This document shows, piece after piece, positions 51,777 through 60,600 of a stretch of 64,000 bases of DNA (within the stretch, counting starts at the first letter, position 1; each line of letters starts with the position of its first letter). The notes beneath the pieces were generated by a model, which did no database searches, was not told the origin of the DNA, and was given only the letters and a program-made list of their open reading frames with translations. The stretch is from Mycobacterium paraense (GTDB taxonomy: Bacteria; Actinomycetota; Actinomycetes; Mycobacteriales; Mycobacteriaceae). The stretch is from the NCBI RefSeq assembly GCF_002101815.1, contig NZ_LQPM01000044.1, positions 1-64,000 of the forward strand, in the 5' to 3' direction. A program made the position numbers and the translations under genes.

Positions 51777-52889
51777 ATGACCAGAAGCCTGCCGGGGGTG
51801 CCGGACCTCGATCTCGGCGCGAAACGCGCACCGATGCGCTGGCTCAGCCGGGTCCAGGGCGTCGTCACCACCGCCGGCGTCAAGGTCATCCCGTGGATCC
51901 CGACCGCCGCCAAGCGGGTGCTGTTCCACGGCCGTTCGGTCATCATCGACGGCAACACGCTCGATCCCACGCTGCAGCTGATGCTGTCGGGGCTGCGCGC
52001 CGTCGGCATCGACGGCCTCGTCGTCGACGACGAGCCCGCCGCATCCCGCGCCCAGATGCGCGAGACGCTCGTCGGCCTGCCCGGGCCGCAGATCCACGTC
52101 GAGGTGGAGGACCTCTCGCTGCCCGGACCGGCCGGCGCGATCCGCGCGCGGCACTACCGCCCCGCCGACGGTGCCGCGGCGCCCCTGCTGGTCTTCTACC
52201 ACGGCGGTGGCTGGGTGATCGGCGACCTGGACACCCACGACTCGCTGTGCCGGCTGACCTGCCGCGATGCCGGCATCCACGTGTTGTCGATCGACTACCG
52301 GCTGGCTCCCGAGAACCCCGCCCCGGCCGCCGTCGAGGACGCCTACGCGGCCTTCAGGTGGGCGCACGAGCACGCCGCCGAGCTCGGCGCGACCCCCGGG
52401 CGGGTCGCGGTCGGCGGCGACAGCGCCGGCGGCAACCTGGCCGCCGTGGTCGCCCAGCTGGCGCGCGACGAGGGCGGCCCCGCCCCCGTGCTGCAGTGGC
52501 TGATCTACCCGCGGACCGACTTCACCGCGCAGACCCGGTCCATGAGCCTGTTCGCCCGCGGTTTCCTGCTGACCCGGCGGGACATGGACTGGTTCACCGC
52601 GCAGTACCTCAAGGCGTTCGACCCGACCGATCCTCGGGTGTCGCCGCTGCTCGCCGAGTCGCTGGCGGGGCTCGCGCCCGCGTTGATCGCGGTCGGCGGA
52701 TTCGATCCGTTGCGTGACGAGGGCGAGGCCTACGCGGCGGCGCTGCAGGCCGCCGGCACCCCGGTGGACCTGCGTTACATGGGCTCGCTGACCCACGGCT
52801 TCGCGAACCTGTTTCAGCTGGGCGGCGACAGCGCGGTGGGCACCAGCGAGCTGGTGTCGGCCCTGCGCGCGCACCTGAGCCGCGCCTGA
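51777..52889 (+). CDS. lipN: HSL-family lipase/esterase LipN
   Basis: This 370-residue alpha/beta hydrolase of the hormone-sensitive lipase group has an oxyanion motif HGGGW (VFYHGGGWVIGD), nucleophile GDSAGG, catalytic Asp in GGFDPLRDEGE and His in LTHGFANLFQL. It has no signal peptide. It corresponds by position and length to M. tuberculosis LipN, an intracellular esterase of lipids or steroid esters. ATG 51777 has a GGAGCAGGAG ribosome binding site six bases upstream, and the upstream frame extension is unrelated to the family. Confidence 0.92.
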   Translation: MTRSLPGVPDLDLGAKRAPMRWLSRVQGVVTTAGVKVIPWIPTAAKRVLFHGRSVIIDGNTLDPTLQLMLSGLRAVGIDGLVVDDEPAASRAQMRETLVGLPGPQIHVEVEDLSLPGPAGAIRARHYRPADGAAAPLLVFYHGGGWVIGDLDTHDSLCRLTCRDAGIHVLSIDYRLAPENPAPAAVEDAYAAFRWAHEHAAELGATPGRVAVGGDSAGGNLAAVVAQLARDEGGPAPVLQWLIYPRTDFTAQTRSMSLFARGFLLTRRDMDWFTAQYLKAFDPTDPRVSPLLAESLAGLAPALIAVGGFDPLRDEGEAYAAALQAAGTPVDLRYMGSLTHGFANLFQLGGDSAVGTSELVSALRAHLSRA

Positions 52890-52970
52890 GCCGTCGGGCG
52901 GAACGCCGGTACTCTAGAGGCGCCTCCGCCCGACCGCCGGTCGGGCCCGCACCGAAGGATCAGCGAACCT

Positions 52971-53732
52971 GTGGCCGACAAACCCAAGCGTCCCCCGCGA
53001 TTCGATGTCAAGTCCGCCACCGGCAAATCCGGCCGACTCGTCCAGATCGGCGGCACCGCCTTCATCGTGATCTTCGCGGTCGCGCTCGTCTTCTACATCG
53101 TGACGTCGCACCACAAGAAGGGCGGCGCCACGGGGGAGGGCGACACGGTGCGGGTGACGTCGAGCAAGGTGGTCAACCAGCCGGGCACCAACACTCCCAA
53201 GGCCGTCGTGACGTTCTACGAGGATTTCCTCTGCCCGGCCTGCGGTAACTTCGAGCGCACTTTCGGGCCGACGGTTTCCAAGCTCATCGACATCGGCGCC
53301 ATCGCGGCCGATTACTCCATGGTGGCGATTCTCGACAACCAGAAGAACCAGAACTATTCGTCGCGGGCCGGCGCGGCGGCGATGTGCGTCGCCGACGAAT
53401 CCATCGACGCGTTCCGCCGGTTCCACAGCGCGCTGTTCAGCACCTCCATCCAGCCCGACGAACGCGGCACCAGCTTCCCCGACAACGCGCGGCTGATCGA
53501 ACTCGCCCGCGAGGCCGGCGTCGTCGGCAAGGTTCCCGACTGCATCAACAGCGGCAAGTACCTGTCCAGGGTGGCCGGGGAGGCGGCGGCCGCGCACATC
53601 AACGCGACGCCGACCATCAAGATCAACGGCCAGGATTACGAACCGTCGACGCCCGACGCGTTCGTGAGCAAGATCAGGTCGATCGTGGGCGACGTGCCCG
53701 GCATCGACACCGCCGTCTCGCCCGCGGCCTGA
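52971..53732 (+). CDS. Membrane-anchored DsbA-like thiol:disulfide oxidoreductase
   Basis: This 253-residue protein has one N-terminal membrane helix (about 26-48) and an extracytoplasmic thioredoxin-fold DsbA domain with active site CPAC (FYEDFLCPACGNFE) and the cis-Pro ATPTIKING. It introduces disulfides into exported proteins, like the DsbA homologue Rv2969c. The next gene encodes the VKOR that reoxidises it, with stop and start overlapping (TGATG). The GTG start is used. Confidence 0.95.
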   Translation: MADKPKRPPRFDVKSATGKSGRLVQIGGTAFIVIFAVALVFYIVTSHHKKGGATGEGDTVRVTSSKVVNQPGTNTPKAVVTFYEDFLCPACGNFERTFGPTVSKLIDIGAIAADYSMVAILDNQKNQNYSSRAGAAAMCVADESIDAFRRFHSALFSTSIQPDERGTSFPDNARLIELAREAGVVGKVPDCINSGKYLSRVAGEAAAAHINATPTIKINGQDYEPSTPDAFVSKIRSIVGDVPGIDTAVSPAA

Positions 53733-54370
53733 TGACGACGCCGGTGTCAGCGCAACCCGCCGAGGACGCCGGCGGCGAGACACCGGATTCGCCGCACCGA
53801 CCGCCCGTGGGCGCGCCCAGCGCGTGGTGGGTGCTGATCGCCGGCGTGATCGGCCTGGTTGCCTCCATGACGCTGACGGTGGAGAAGATCGACATCCTGC
53901 TCAACCCGTCGTACGTGCCGTCGTGCAACATCAACCCGATCCTGTCGTGCGGCTCGGTGATGATCACACCCCAGGCGTCGGTGCTGGGCTTCCCCAATCC
54001 GCTGCTCGGGCTGGTGGGCTTCGCCGTGGTGGTCGTGACCGGCGTCCTGGCGGTGGCGAAAGTCTCTCTGCCGCAATGGTATTGGGTCGGCCTGACGGCC
54101 GGCATGTTGGCCGGATCGGTGTTCGTGCACTGGCTGATCTTCCAGAGCCTGTACCGCATCGGGGCGCTGTGCCCCTACTGCATGGTGGTCTGGGTGGTCA
54201 CCATCTCGCTGCTGGTGGTGGTCGCGTCGATCGCGTTTCGTCCCGCCCTGCAGACCGGTCCGCTCCAGCTGTTGTACCAGTGGCGGTGGTCGATCGCCGC
54301 GCTGTGGTTCACGGCGGTGTTCCTGCTGATCATGGCGCGGTTCTGGGACTACTGGTCCACGCTGTTGTGA
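53732..54370 (+). CDS. Vitamin K epoxide reductase homologue (VKOR)
   Basis: This 212-residue membrane protein has a disordered N-terminus and about five membrane helices. The redox centre CPYC lies in LCPYCMVVWVV and the loop Cys pair in PSCNINPILSCGSV. In mycobacteria it reoxidises DsbA by passing electrons to menaquinone and replaces DsbB. It is translationally coupled to the DsbA-like gene. rsmD starts four bases after its stop, and no pca gene lies between as there is in M. tuberculosis (from memory). Confidence 0.96.
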   Translation: MTTPVSAQPAEDAGGETPDSPHRPPVGAPSAWWVLIAGVIGLVASMTLTVEKIDILLNPSYVPSCNINPILSCGSVMITPQASVLGFPNPLLGLVGFAVVVVTGVLAVAKVSLPQWYWVGLTAGMLAGSVFVHWLIFQSLYRIGALCPYCMVVWVVTISLLVVVASIAFRPALQTGPLQLLYQWRWSIAALWFTAVFLLIMARFWDYWSTLL

Positions 54371-54374
54371 ACGC

Positions 54375-54929
54375 ATGACCCGGATCATCGGCGGCGTCGC
54401 CGGGGGCCGGCGCATCACCGTCCCGCCGCGGGGCACCCGGCCCACCACCGACCGGGTGCGCGAATCGCTGTTCAACATCGTCACCGCGCGCCGGGAGCTG
54501 GCCGGCCTGGCGGTGCTGGACCTGTACGCCGGCTCGGGCGCGCTGGGGCTGGAGGCGCTGTCGCGCGGGGCCGCCTCCGCGCTGTTCGTGGAGTCCGACC
54601 CGCGCGCCGCGGCCGTCATCGCGCGCAACATCGAGACGTTGGGCCTGCCCGGCGCGACCCTGCGCCGGGGCGCGGTGGCCGCGGTGCTGGCGGCCGGAAC
54701 CCCGTCCGCGGTGGACCTGGTGCTGGCCGACCCGCCCTACGACGTCGACGCCGCGGAGCTCGGCGGCGTGCTGGCCGCCCTGACCACGCACGGCTGGGTG
54801 CGCGAGGGAACCGTTGCGGCCGTGGAGCGTCGGGCCGCCGGCGCGCCGCTGACGTGGCCGGCGGGCTGGTCGGTGTGGCCCGAGCGCGTGTACGGCGACA
54901 CCCGTTTGGAGCTGGCCGAGCACGAGTAG
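54375..54929 (+). CDS. rsmD: 16S rRNA (guanine966-N2)-methyltransferase RsmD
   Basis: This 184-residue SAM-dependent methyltransferase has the N-terminal RsmD motif RIIGGVAGGRRITVPPRGTRPTTDRVRESLFNI, the SAM site VLDLYAGSGALGLEALSRG and the catalytic DPPY in LADPPYDVD. It methylates G966 of 16S rRNA. It lies immediately after the VKOR gene and is 23 bases from coaD, a conserved neighbour pair. Confidence 0.96.
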   Translation: MTRIIGGVAGGRRITVPPRGTRPTTDRVRESLFNIVTARRELAGLAVLDLYAGSGALGLEALSRGAASALFVESDPRAAAVIARNIETLGLPGATLRRGAVAAVLAAGTPSAVDLVLADPPYDVDAAELGGVLAALTTHGWVREGTVAAVERRAAGAPLTWPAGWSVWPERVYGDTRLELAEHE

Positions 54930-54938
54930 CCCGGCGTG

Positions 54939-54944
54939 TAGCGT
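54939..54944 (+). promoter_or_regulatory. -10 element TAGCGT of coaD
   Basis: TAGCGT ends eight bases before ATG 54953 and no ribosome binding site is seen, as expected for a leaderless coaD transcript. Confidence 0.38.
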
Positions 54945-54952
54945 CATCGCTT

Positions 54953-55435
54953 ATGAGCGGCGCGGTTTGTCCGGGCTCGTTTGACCCGGTGACGTTGGGC
55001 CACATCGACGTCTTCGAACGCGCCTCGGCCCAGTTCGACGAGGTGGTGGTGGCGATCCTGGTCAACCCCGCCAAGAAGGGCATGTTCGACCTCGACGAGC
55101 GGATCGCGATGATCGAGGAGTCGACGACGCATCTGGCCAACCTGCGGGTGGAGTCCGGCCAGGGCCTGGTGGTCGACTTCGTCAGGGCCCGGGGGATGAC
55201 CGCCATCGTGAAGGGTCTGCGCACCGGAACCGACTTCGAATACGAGCTGCAGATGGCGCAGATGAACAAGCACATCGCCGGGGTGGACACGTTTTTCGTC
55301 GCCACCACGCCGCGCTATTCGTTCGTGTCGTCCTCGCTGGCCAAGGAGGTCGCGCTGCTGGGCGGCGACGTGTCGGAGCTGCTGCCCGAACCGGTGAACC
55401 GCCGGCTGCGGGAAAAGCTGTCGGCCCGCTCCTGA
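54953..55435 (+). CDS. coaD: Phosphopantetheine adenylyltransferase
   Basis: CoaD makes dephospho-CoA from 4'-phosphopantetheine and ATP, the penultimate step of CoA synthesis and thus the source of ACP prosthetic groups used by the synthase downstream. The 160 residues have the nucleotidyltransferase signature VCPGSFDPVTLGHIDVFERA, KGLRTGTDFEYELQMAQMN and ATTPRYSFVSSSLAKEVALLGG. It has normal length. It marks the right end of the region that follows the M. tuberculosis gene order as recalled. Confidence 0.97.
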   Translation: MSGAVCPGSFDPVTLGHIDVFERASAQFDEVVVAILVNPAKKGMFDLDERIAMIEESTTHLANLRVESGQGLVVDFVRARGMTAIVKGLRTGTDFEYELQMAQMNKHIAGVDTFFVATTPRYSFVSSSLAKEVALLGGDVSELLPEPVNRRLREKLSARS

Positions 55436-55639
55436 GGCGCCCGCACCGCCAAATCCACTGTGCCGCTGAGCAAGTGAGTCTGACTTCCTTTTCCGTAGCA
55501 CCGGGATTCTGCCATGGCGCATGCCACCGGAAATCGAACAAGGCAGTTTTGACGCTCAGCACGGCCAACCGTGAGAAACTGCAGGCTGGCTTTTCTCGGT
55601 TGACGTATTCGGGGGCCACACGATGGAAGGGAATTGGCG

Positions 55640-57319
55640 GTGAATGAGCGACCTGCCGTCGTATTGGAGCATCGCACCCAGGCCGATGTGACCCCGGTCT
55701 TGGGTGGATGGCGCCCGACCACCGCGTCGCCGGCATTCGCACCGCCGGACATCGCTCGGGTCCTGCAGTACGTTCGCCACCCGGTTCACGTCGTCCGCGA
55801 GGAGGCCACGGGGCAGCTCGGGCTCGCCATGGGCGGCGAATTGGTGGGCGCCGGTGCCGCGGAGATATCGCTGGTGGCGACGTTGCCGCCGATCTACCCG
55901 GAGTGGCTGGGCGACCGCGAGTTCTGCGAGGCGCACGGGACCCGCTTTCCTTACGTCACCGGAGCCATGGCAAACGGCATCGCGACGCCGGCGCTGGTGG
56001 TGGCGATCGCCGAGGCCGGCATGTTGGGCTTCTTCGGCGCCGGCGGCCTCTCGTACGCCGGCGTGGAACAGGGGCTGGCCGACATCCGGGCCAGGCTCGC
56101 GGGCAGGACCGGACTCGCATGGGGCGCGAACCTGATCCACTCACCCCACGAGCCCGCGCTCGAGGCGCGGGTGGCCGAGCTGTTCATCGAGCACGACATC
56201 CGCATCGTCGAGGCGTCGGCGTTCATGAAACTGACCCCGGCGGTCGTCCACTACGCGTTGTCCGGCCTGTCGACCGATCCGTCCGGCGCCATCGTTCGCA
56301 GGAACCATGTGATGGCGAAGGTCTCACGGCCCGAGGTCGCACGCATGTTCATGGAGCCCGCGCCGGCGGCGCTGGTCTCGGCGCTCGAAGCGGCCGGCAA
56401 GCTCACCGCGCGGGAAGCCGAGCTTTCGCGACACGTGCCCGTGGCGGAGGACATCACGGTCGAGGCCGACAGCGGAGGGCACACCGACAACCGCCCGCTG
56501 CCCGCGCTGTTCTCGGAGATCGTGCTGCTGCGCGACGAGCTGGCGCACCGGCACGGCCTCAAGACCCGGGTGCGGGTGGGCGCGGGCGGCGGCATCAGCA
56601 CGCCGCAGTCTGTTGCCGGTGCGTTCGCGATGGGGGCGGCGTACGTCGTCACCGGCTCGGTCAACCAATCGTGCGTCGAGTCCGGGCTGTCGGCGCGGGC
56701 GCGGGAGATGCTCGCCAAGGCGTCGGTGGCGGACGTGATGATGGCCCCGGCCTCCGACATGTTCGAGATGGGCGTGAATCTTCAGGTGCTCAAGCGTGGC
56801 TCGATGTTCGGCCCACGGGCGAGGAAGCTCTACGGGTGGTACGCCGGCAACCCGGACCTGGCGACCGTCCTGGGCGAGCATCGCGGCGAGCTGGAAAAGA
56901 TCCTCGGCAAGAGCGTCGAGGAGGTGTGGGCCGAAACCCGGCAGTACTGGGAGCAGCGGGAGCCGTCGGTGCTCGACCTCGCGGCCCGGGACGCGAAGTA
57001 TCAGATGGCGCTGGTGTTCCGCTGGTATCTGGGCAAATCAAGCCGGTGGGCGATCGAGGGGGATCCCGACCGGGTGCTGGACTATCAGATCTGGTGCGGC
57101 CCCTCGATGGGGGCCTTCAACAGCTGGGTGGCGGGTAGTTACCTCGAGCGATGCGAGCACCGCAACGTCGACCAGGTCGCGCTCAACTTGCTGGAAGGCG
57201 CCGCGCAGATCAGCCGCGCGCAGCAGGCGCGCACCTGCGGGGTTCCCGTTCCGGTAAGCGCATTCCGTTACATTCCGCGCCCATTGTCGATAGCGCCCGA
57301 CGGCGCGCGGTCGACCTGA
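55640..57319 (+). CDS. pfaD: PfaD-family enoyl reductase of PUFA-synthase-like locus
   Basis: This 559-residue FMN protein of the nitropropane dioxygenase/FabK superfamily is a close match to the PfaD family. It shows YVTGAMANGIATPALVVAIAEAGMLGFFGAGG (FMN barrel start), the catalytic-His motif EADSGGHTDNRPLPALFSEI (His281), and RVGAGGGISTPQSVAGAFAMGAAYVVTGSVNQS (phosphate site). PfaD is the separate enoyl reductase of PUFA synthases. GTG 55640 is chosen because GAAGGGA lies eight bases upstream; TTG 55634 is too close to that site. It precedes the large synthase gene by 345 bases on the same strand. Confidence 0.9.
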   Translation: MNERPAVVLEHRTQADVTPVLGGWRPTTASPAFAPPDIARVLQYVRHPVHVVREEATGQLGLAMGGELVGAGAAEISLVATLPPIYPEWLGDREFCEAHGTRFPYVTGAMANGIATPALVVAIAEAGMLGFFGAGGLSYAGVEQGLADIRARLAGRTGLAWGANLIHSPHEPALEARVAELFIEHDIRIVEASAFMKLTPAVVHYALSGLSTDPSGAIVRRNHVMAKVSRPEVARMFMEPAPAALVSALEAAGKLTAREAELSRHVPVAEDITVEADSGGHTDNRPLPALFSEIVLLRDELAHRHGLKTRVRVGAGGGISTPQSVAGAFAMGAAYVVTGSVNQSCVESGLSARAREMLAKASVADVMMAPASDMFEMGVNLQVLKRGSMFGPRARKLYGWYAGNPDLATVLGEHRGELEKILGKSVEEVWAETRQYWEQREPSVLDLAARDAKYQMALVFRWYLGKSSRWAIEGDPDRVLDYQIWCGPSMGAFNSWVAGSYLERCEHRNVDQVALNLLEGAAQISRAQQARTCGVPVPVSAFRYIPRPLSIAPDGARST

Positions 57320-57664
57320 CCGTCCCGACCGACTCCGCGCGCGTCGCGCCCCGCCTGAATTGCGGGATGCAGAATGGCGGCCGCGCGGCAAATATTACCT
57401 GTCGGTAGTTTTTGCCACCCGCACGCCGTCGCGCTTGCGTGCAATTCACCCACCGCCCGGTGACTGCCGGCTGGGGCGCTTAAGGTCGCCCTAAGACCAC
57501 CTGCCAGTTATTGACAATCCGTCAATACGACCGCCTATGCTCTGGTATCGTCCGGCGAGCGTTCGACCCGTCTTGGCTGATCAATCCGGTAAAACCTAAC
57601 GGTCAGTCTTCGCGACCCGGGTTGACACGCCGTGCGGTACGTGTAGACGACGCGAAGGAGACCG
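57320..57664. other. Intergenic region upstream of the large synthase gene
   Basis: This 345-base region holds no credible gene. It contains the promoter and inverted repeat near 57509-57541 described separately, and AT-richer sequence than its surroundings. The left part (57320-57500) shows no feature that I can assign. Confidence 0.5.
57509..57541 (+). promoter_or_regulatory. Promoter with palindromic operator of the PUFA-synthase-like gene
   Basis: TTGACA (57511-57516) resembles a -35 element and TATGCT (57536-57541) a -10 element, 19 bases apart. The -35 is embedded in the inverted repeat TATTGAC-AATCC-GTCAATA (57509-57527; 7-base arms), the kind of site bound by TetR or similar dimers. 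A repressor here would block polymerase. A start near 57548 would leave a leader of about 115 bases. No regulator gene is in the window. Confidence 0.5.
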
Positions 57665-60600
57665 GTGGTATCCAAGCATCCTCCCGTGGCCGTGGTCGGC
57701 GTGAGCGCGCTGTTTCCGGGGTCTCCCGAAGCCGAGCGCTTCTGGCGCAACATCGTCGGAGGCGTCGATCTGTTCTCCGACATTCCCGCGTCCCATTGGA
57801 GCGTTGAGGACTACTACGATCCGACTCCGGGCGCCCAAGACAAGGTTTATGCGCGTCGCGGCGGATTCTTGCCCGATATCGACTTTTCGCCGATGGATTT
57901 CGGAATTCCACCGAATGTTCTGCCCGCGACCGACACCGCACAATTGCTCGGCCTCAGAGTCGCGCAACAGGTTTTGGAAGACATGGCGGGCGGCGATTTC
58001 TCTCATATCGACCGTGAGCGCGTCAGCGTCGTTCTGGGCGCATCCGGCGGCACCGAGATGACCAACTACATGGGCGGCAGCCTGCACCGGCCGGTGTGGG
58101 AGCGGGGCCTTCGCGCGGCCGGTCTGTCCGAACGCGACGTCGCCGCGTTCAGTGAGAGCGTCGCGTCCGGCTATACGCCGTGGCAGGAGAACACCTTCCC
58201 GGGTCTTCTCGGCAACGTGATCGCCGGGCGCATCGCCAACCGGTTCGACCTCGGGGGTACGAACTGCGTCATCGACGCGGCCTGCGCCAGCTCCCTGGCC
58301 GCGCTCGAGGTCGGGCTGCACGAGCTGTATCTCGGTGAAGCGGACATGGTGATCGCGGGCGGCGTCGATGCCTTCAACGACATCTTGATGTTCATGTGCT
58401 TCGCCAAAGTCACCGCGCTGTCGCCCACCGGCGACTGCCGCCCGTTCTCCGACCAATCGGACGGCACCATGCTGGGTGAAGGGCTGGCGATGCTCGCGCT
58501 CAAGCGGCTCGACGACGCCGAACGCGATGGTGACCGCATCTACGCCGTCATCCGCGGCATCGGTACCTCGTCGGACGGCCGCGCCAAGAGCATCTATGCG
58601 CCGAGTCCGGCCGGCCAGGCCAAAGCCCTGCGCCGCGCCTATGCCGCGGCCGGCTACGGGCCCGAAACCGTGGGGCTCGTGGAGGCGCATGGCACCGGAA
58701 CCAAAGCCGGCGACGTCGCCGAGTTCACCGCGCTGCGAGAGGTGTTCGACTCCTCGGGCCGGGCGGACCGGCAGTGGTGCGCGCTCGGCTCCGTCAAATC
58801 ACAGGTCGGTCACACCAAAGGCGCGGCGGGTGCCTGCGGCCTGTTCAAGACCGTGCTGGCGCTGCACCACAAGACGTTGCCGCCCACCATCAAGGTCGAT
58901 CAGCCCAACCCCGCCCTCGACATTGAGCAGTCACCGTTCTATCTGCCGACGCGGGCCAAGCCATGGGTGGCCGCCAACGGCGTGCCGAGGCGCGCGTCGG
59001 TCAGCTCGTTCGGCTTCGGCGGCACCAACTTTCACGTCACCGTCGAGGAGTACACGGGCACCGGGAAGCGCGCGTGGCGATACCGGTCCTGGGATTCCGA
59101 ACTGATCGTGCTCGGCGCGCCCTCCGCCGCGGCGCTGTCCGAACAAGCCGCCCGTCTCGCAGCGTCACTCGTCGACACCGACGACATGCTCGGCTACATC
59201 GCACGCAGCACGCAATCCGCCTACGACGCCGCGCAGCCGCACCGCCTTGCCGTCGTCGCCGACGGCGTCGCGGACCTGCGCACCAAGCTCGACGACGTCG
59301 CGGCGACGCTGAAGGCGCCCGATTTGGCGGTGTCATTCAGTTCGCCGCGGGGTTACCACTATTCGGCGCAACAGCCCGGTCCGGTCGCGCTGTTGTTTCC
59401 GGGACAGGGCAGCCAGTACGTCGGCATGGGCGCCGACCTCCCGCAGCTCTACGAGCCGGCGCTCGCGCCGTGGGAAGTCGCCTCCGCCCAGCTGCTGAAC
59501 GCCGATCGCGACCTGCACCAGGTCGTGTGGCCGCGCTCGGCGTTCACCGACGACGAGCGCGCGCGGCAGGCGGCCGAATTGACGAGAACCGAGTGGGCGC
59601 AGCCGGGCATCGGCGCCCACAGCCTGAGCCTGCTGTCGGTGATCCGTGCCCTCGGCATCGCGCCGGTTGCCGTCGGCGGACACAGCTTCGGCGAAGTCAG
59701 CGCGCTCTGTGCCGCTGGCGTTTTCAGCGAAGAGGTCGCCCTGCTGATCGCGCGGGCACGTGGCGCGCTGATGGCCGAGGCGGCGACCCACAGCGACGGC
59801 GCGATGTGCGCGGTGGCCGCGCCGCTGGAGTGGGTCCGCAAGCTGATCGCGGAGTCCGGGCTCGCGGTGTCCATCGCCAACCACAACGCCCCCGACCAGT
59901 TCGTGCTCTCGGGCGACAGCGCCGCCATCGACGTTGCCGCGCAACGGTTTAACGAGGCGGGCATCAACGCGCGGCGCCTCGACGTCGCCACCGCCTTCCA
60001 TTCCGACATCGTCAGCCCGGCGGCGGCTCCCTTCGCGTCGTTCCTTTCTGACGTCCCGTTCCGCGCGCCCGAGGTGCCGGTGTACGCCAACGCGACGGCG
60101 CGGCCGTACGCCTCCGACGCTGCGGAGATGCGGACGACGCTGGCCAACCAGATCGCTCAGCCGGTGCGGTTCGCCGAACAGATTCAGGCGATGTGGCAGG
60201 CCGGCGCGCGCACCTTCGTCGAGGTGGGCCCCGGCAGCGTGCTGACAAACCTGGTCGGCAAGTGCCTCGCGGACCAGGAGCACGTCGCGGTGGCCCTGGA
60301 TGCCAAGCACACGAACGGGATTCGAGCGCTGTGGAACGGGCTGGCCCAACTCGCTGCCGCCGGCGTCCCGATGAACTTCGAGCGACTGTGGGCCGATTAC
60401 CGCCCCGGCGACGATCCTCGCACTCGCCAGCGACCGAAGCTGACCCTCAAGATCAACGGATCCAACTACGGACGGCCCACCGCAAGCGACCGGCCAGAAT
60501 CGGAGCCCACATTGGCGCCAGCAGAACCAATCACGCCCGCCGCCCACGTGCCCGCCCCGGCGCCGCTGCCGGTCGCTCCCGCGGCGCTCAATGGTAACGG

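Noticed and set aside
55600..55633. TTGACG at 55600 as a promoter of the pfaD-like gene
   Set aside because: No convincing -10 element lies at the right distance. It may be real but the sequence alone does not support it.
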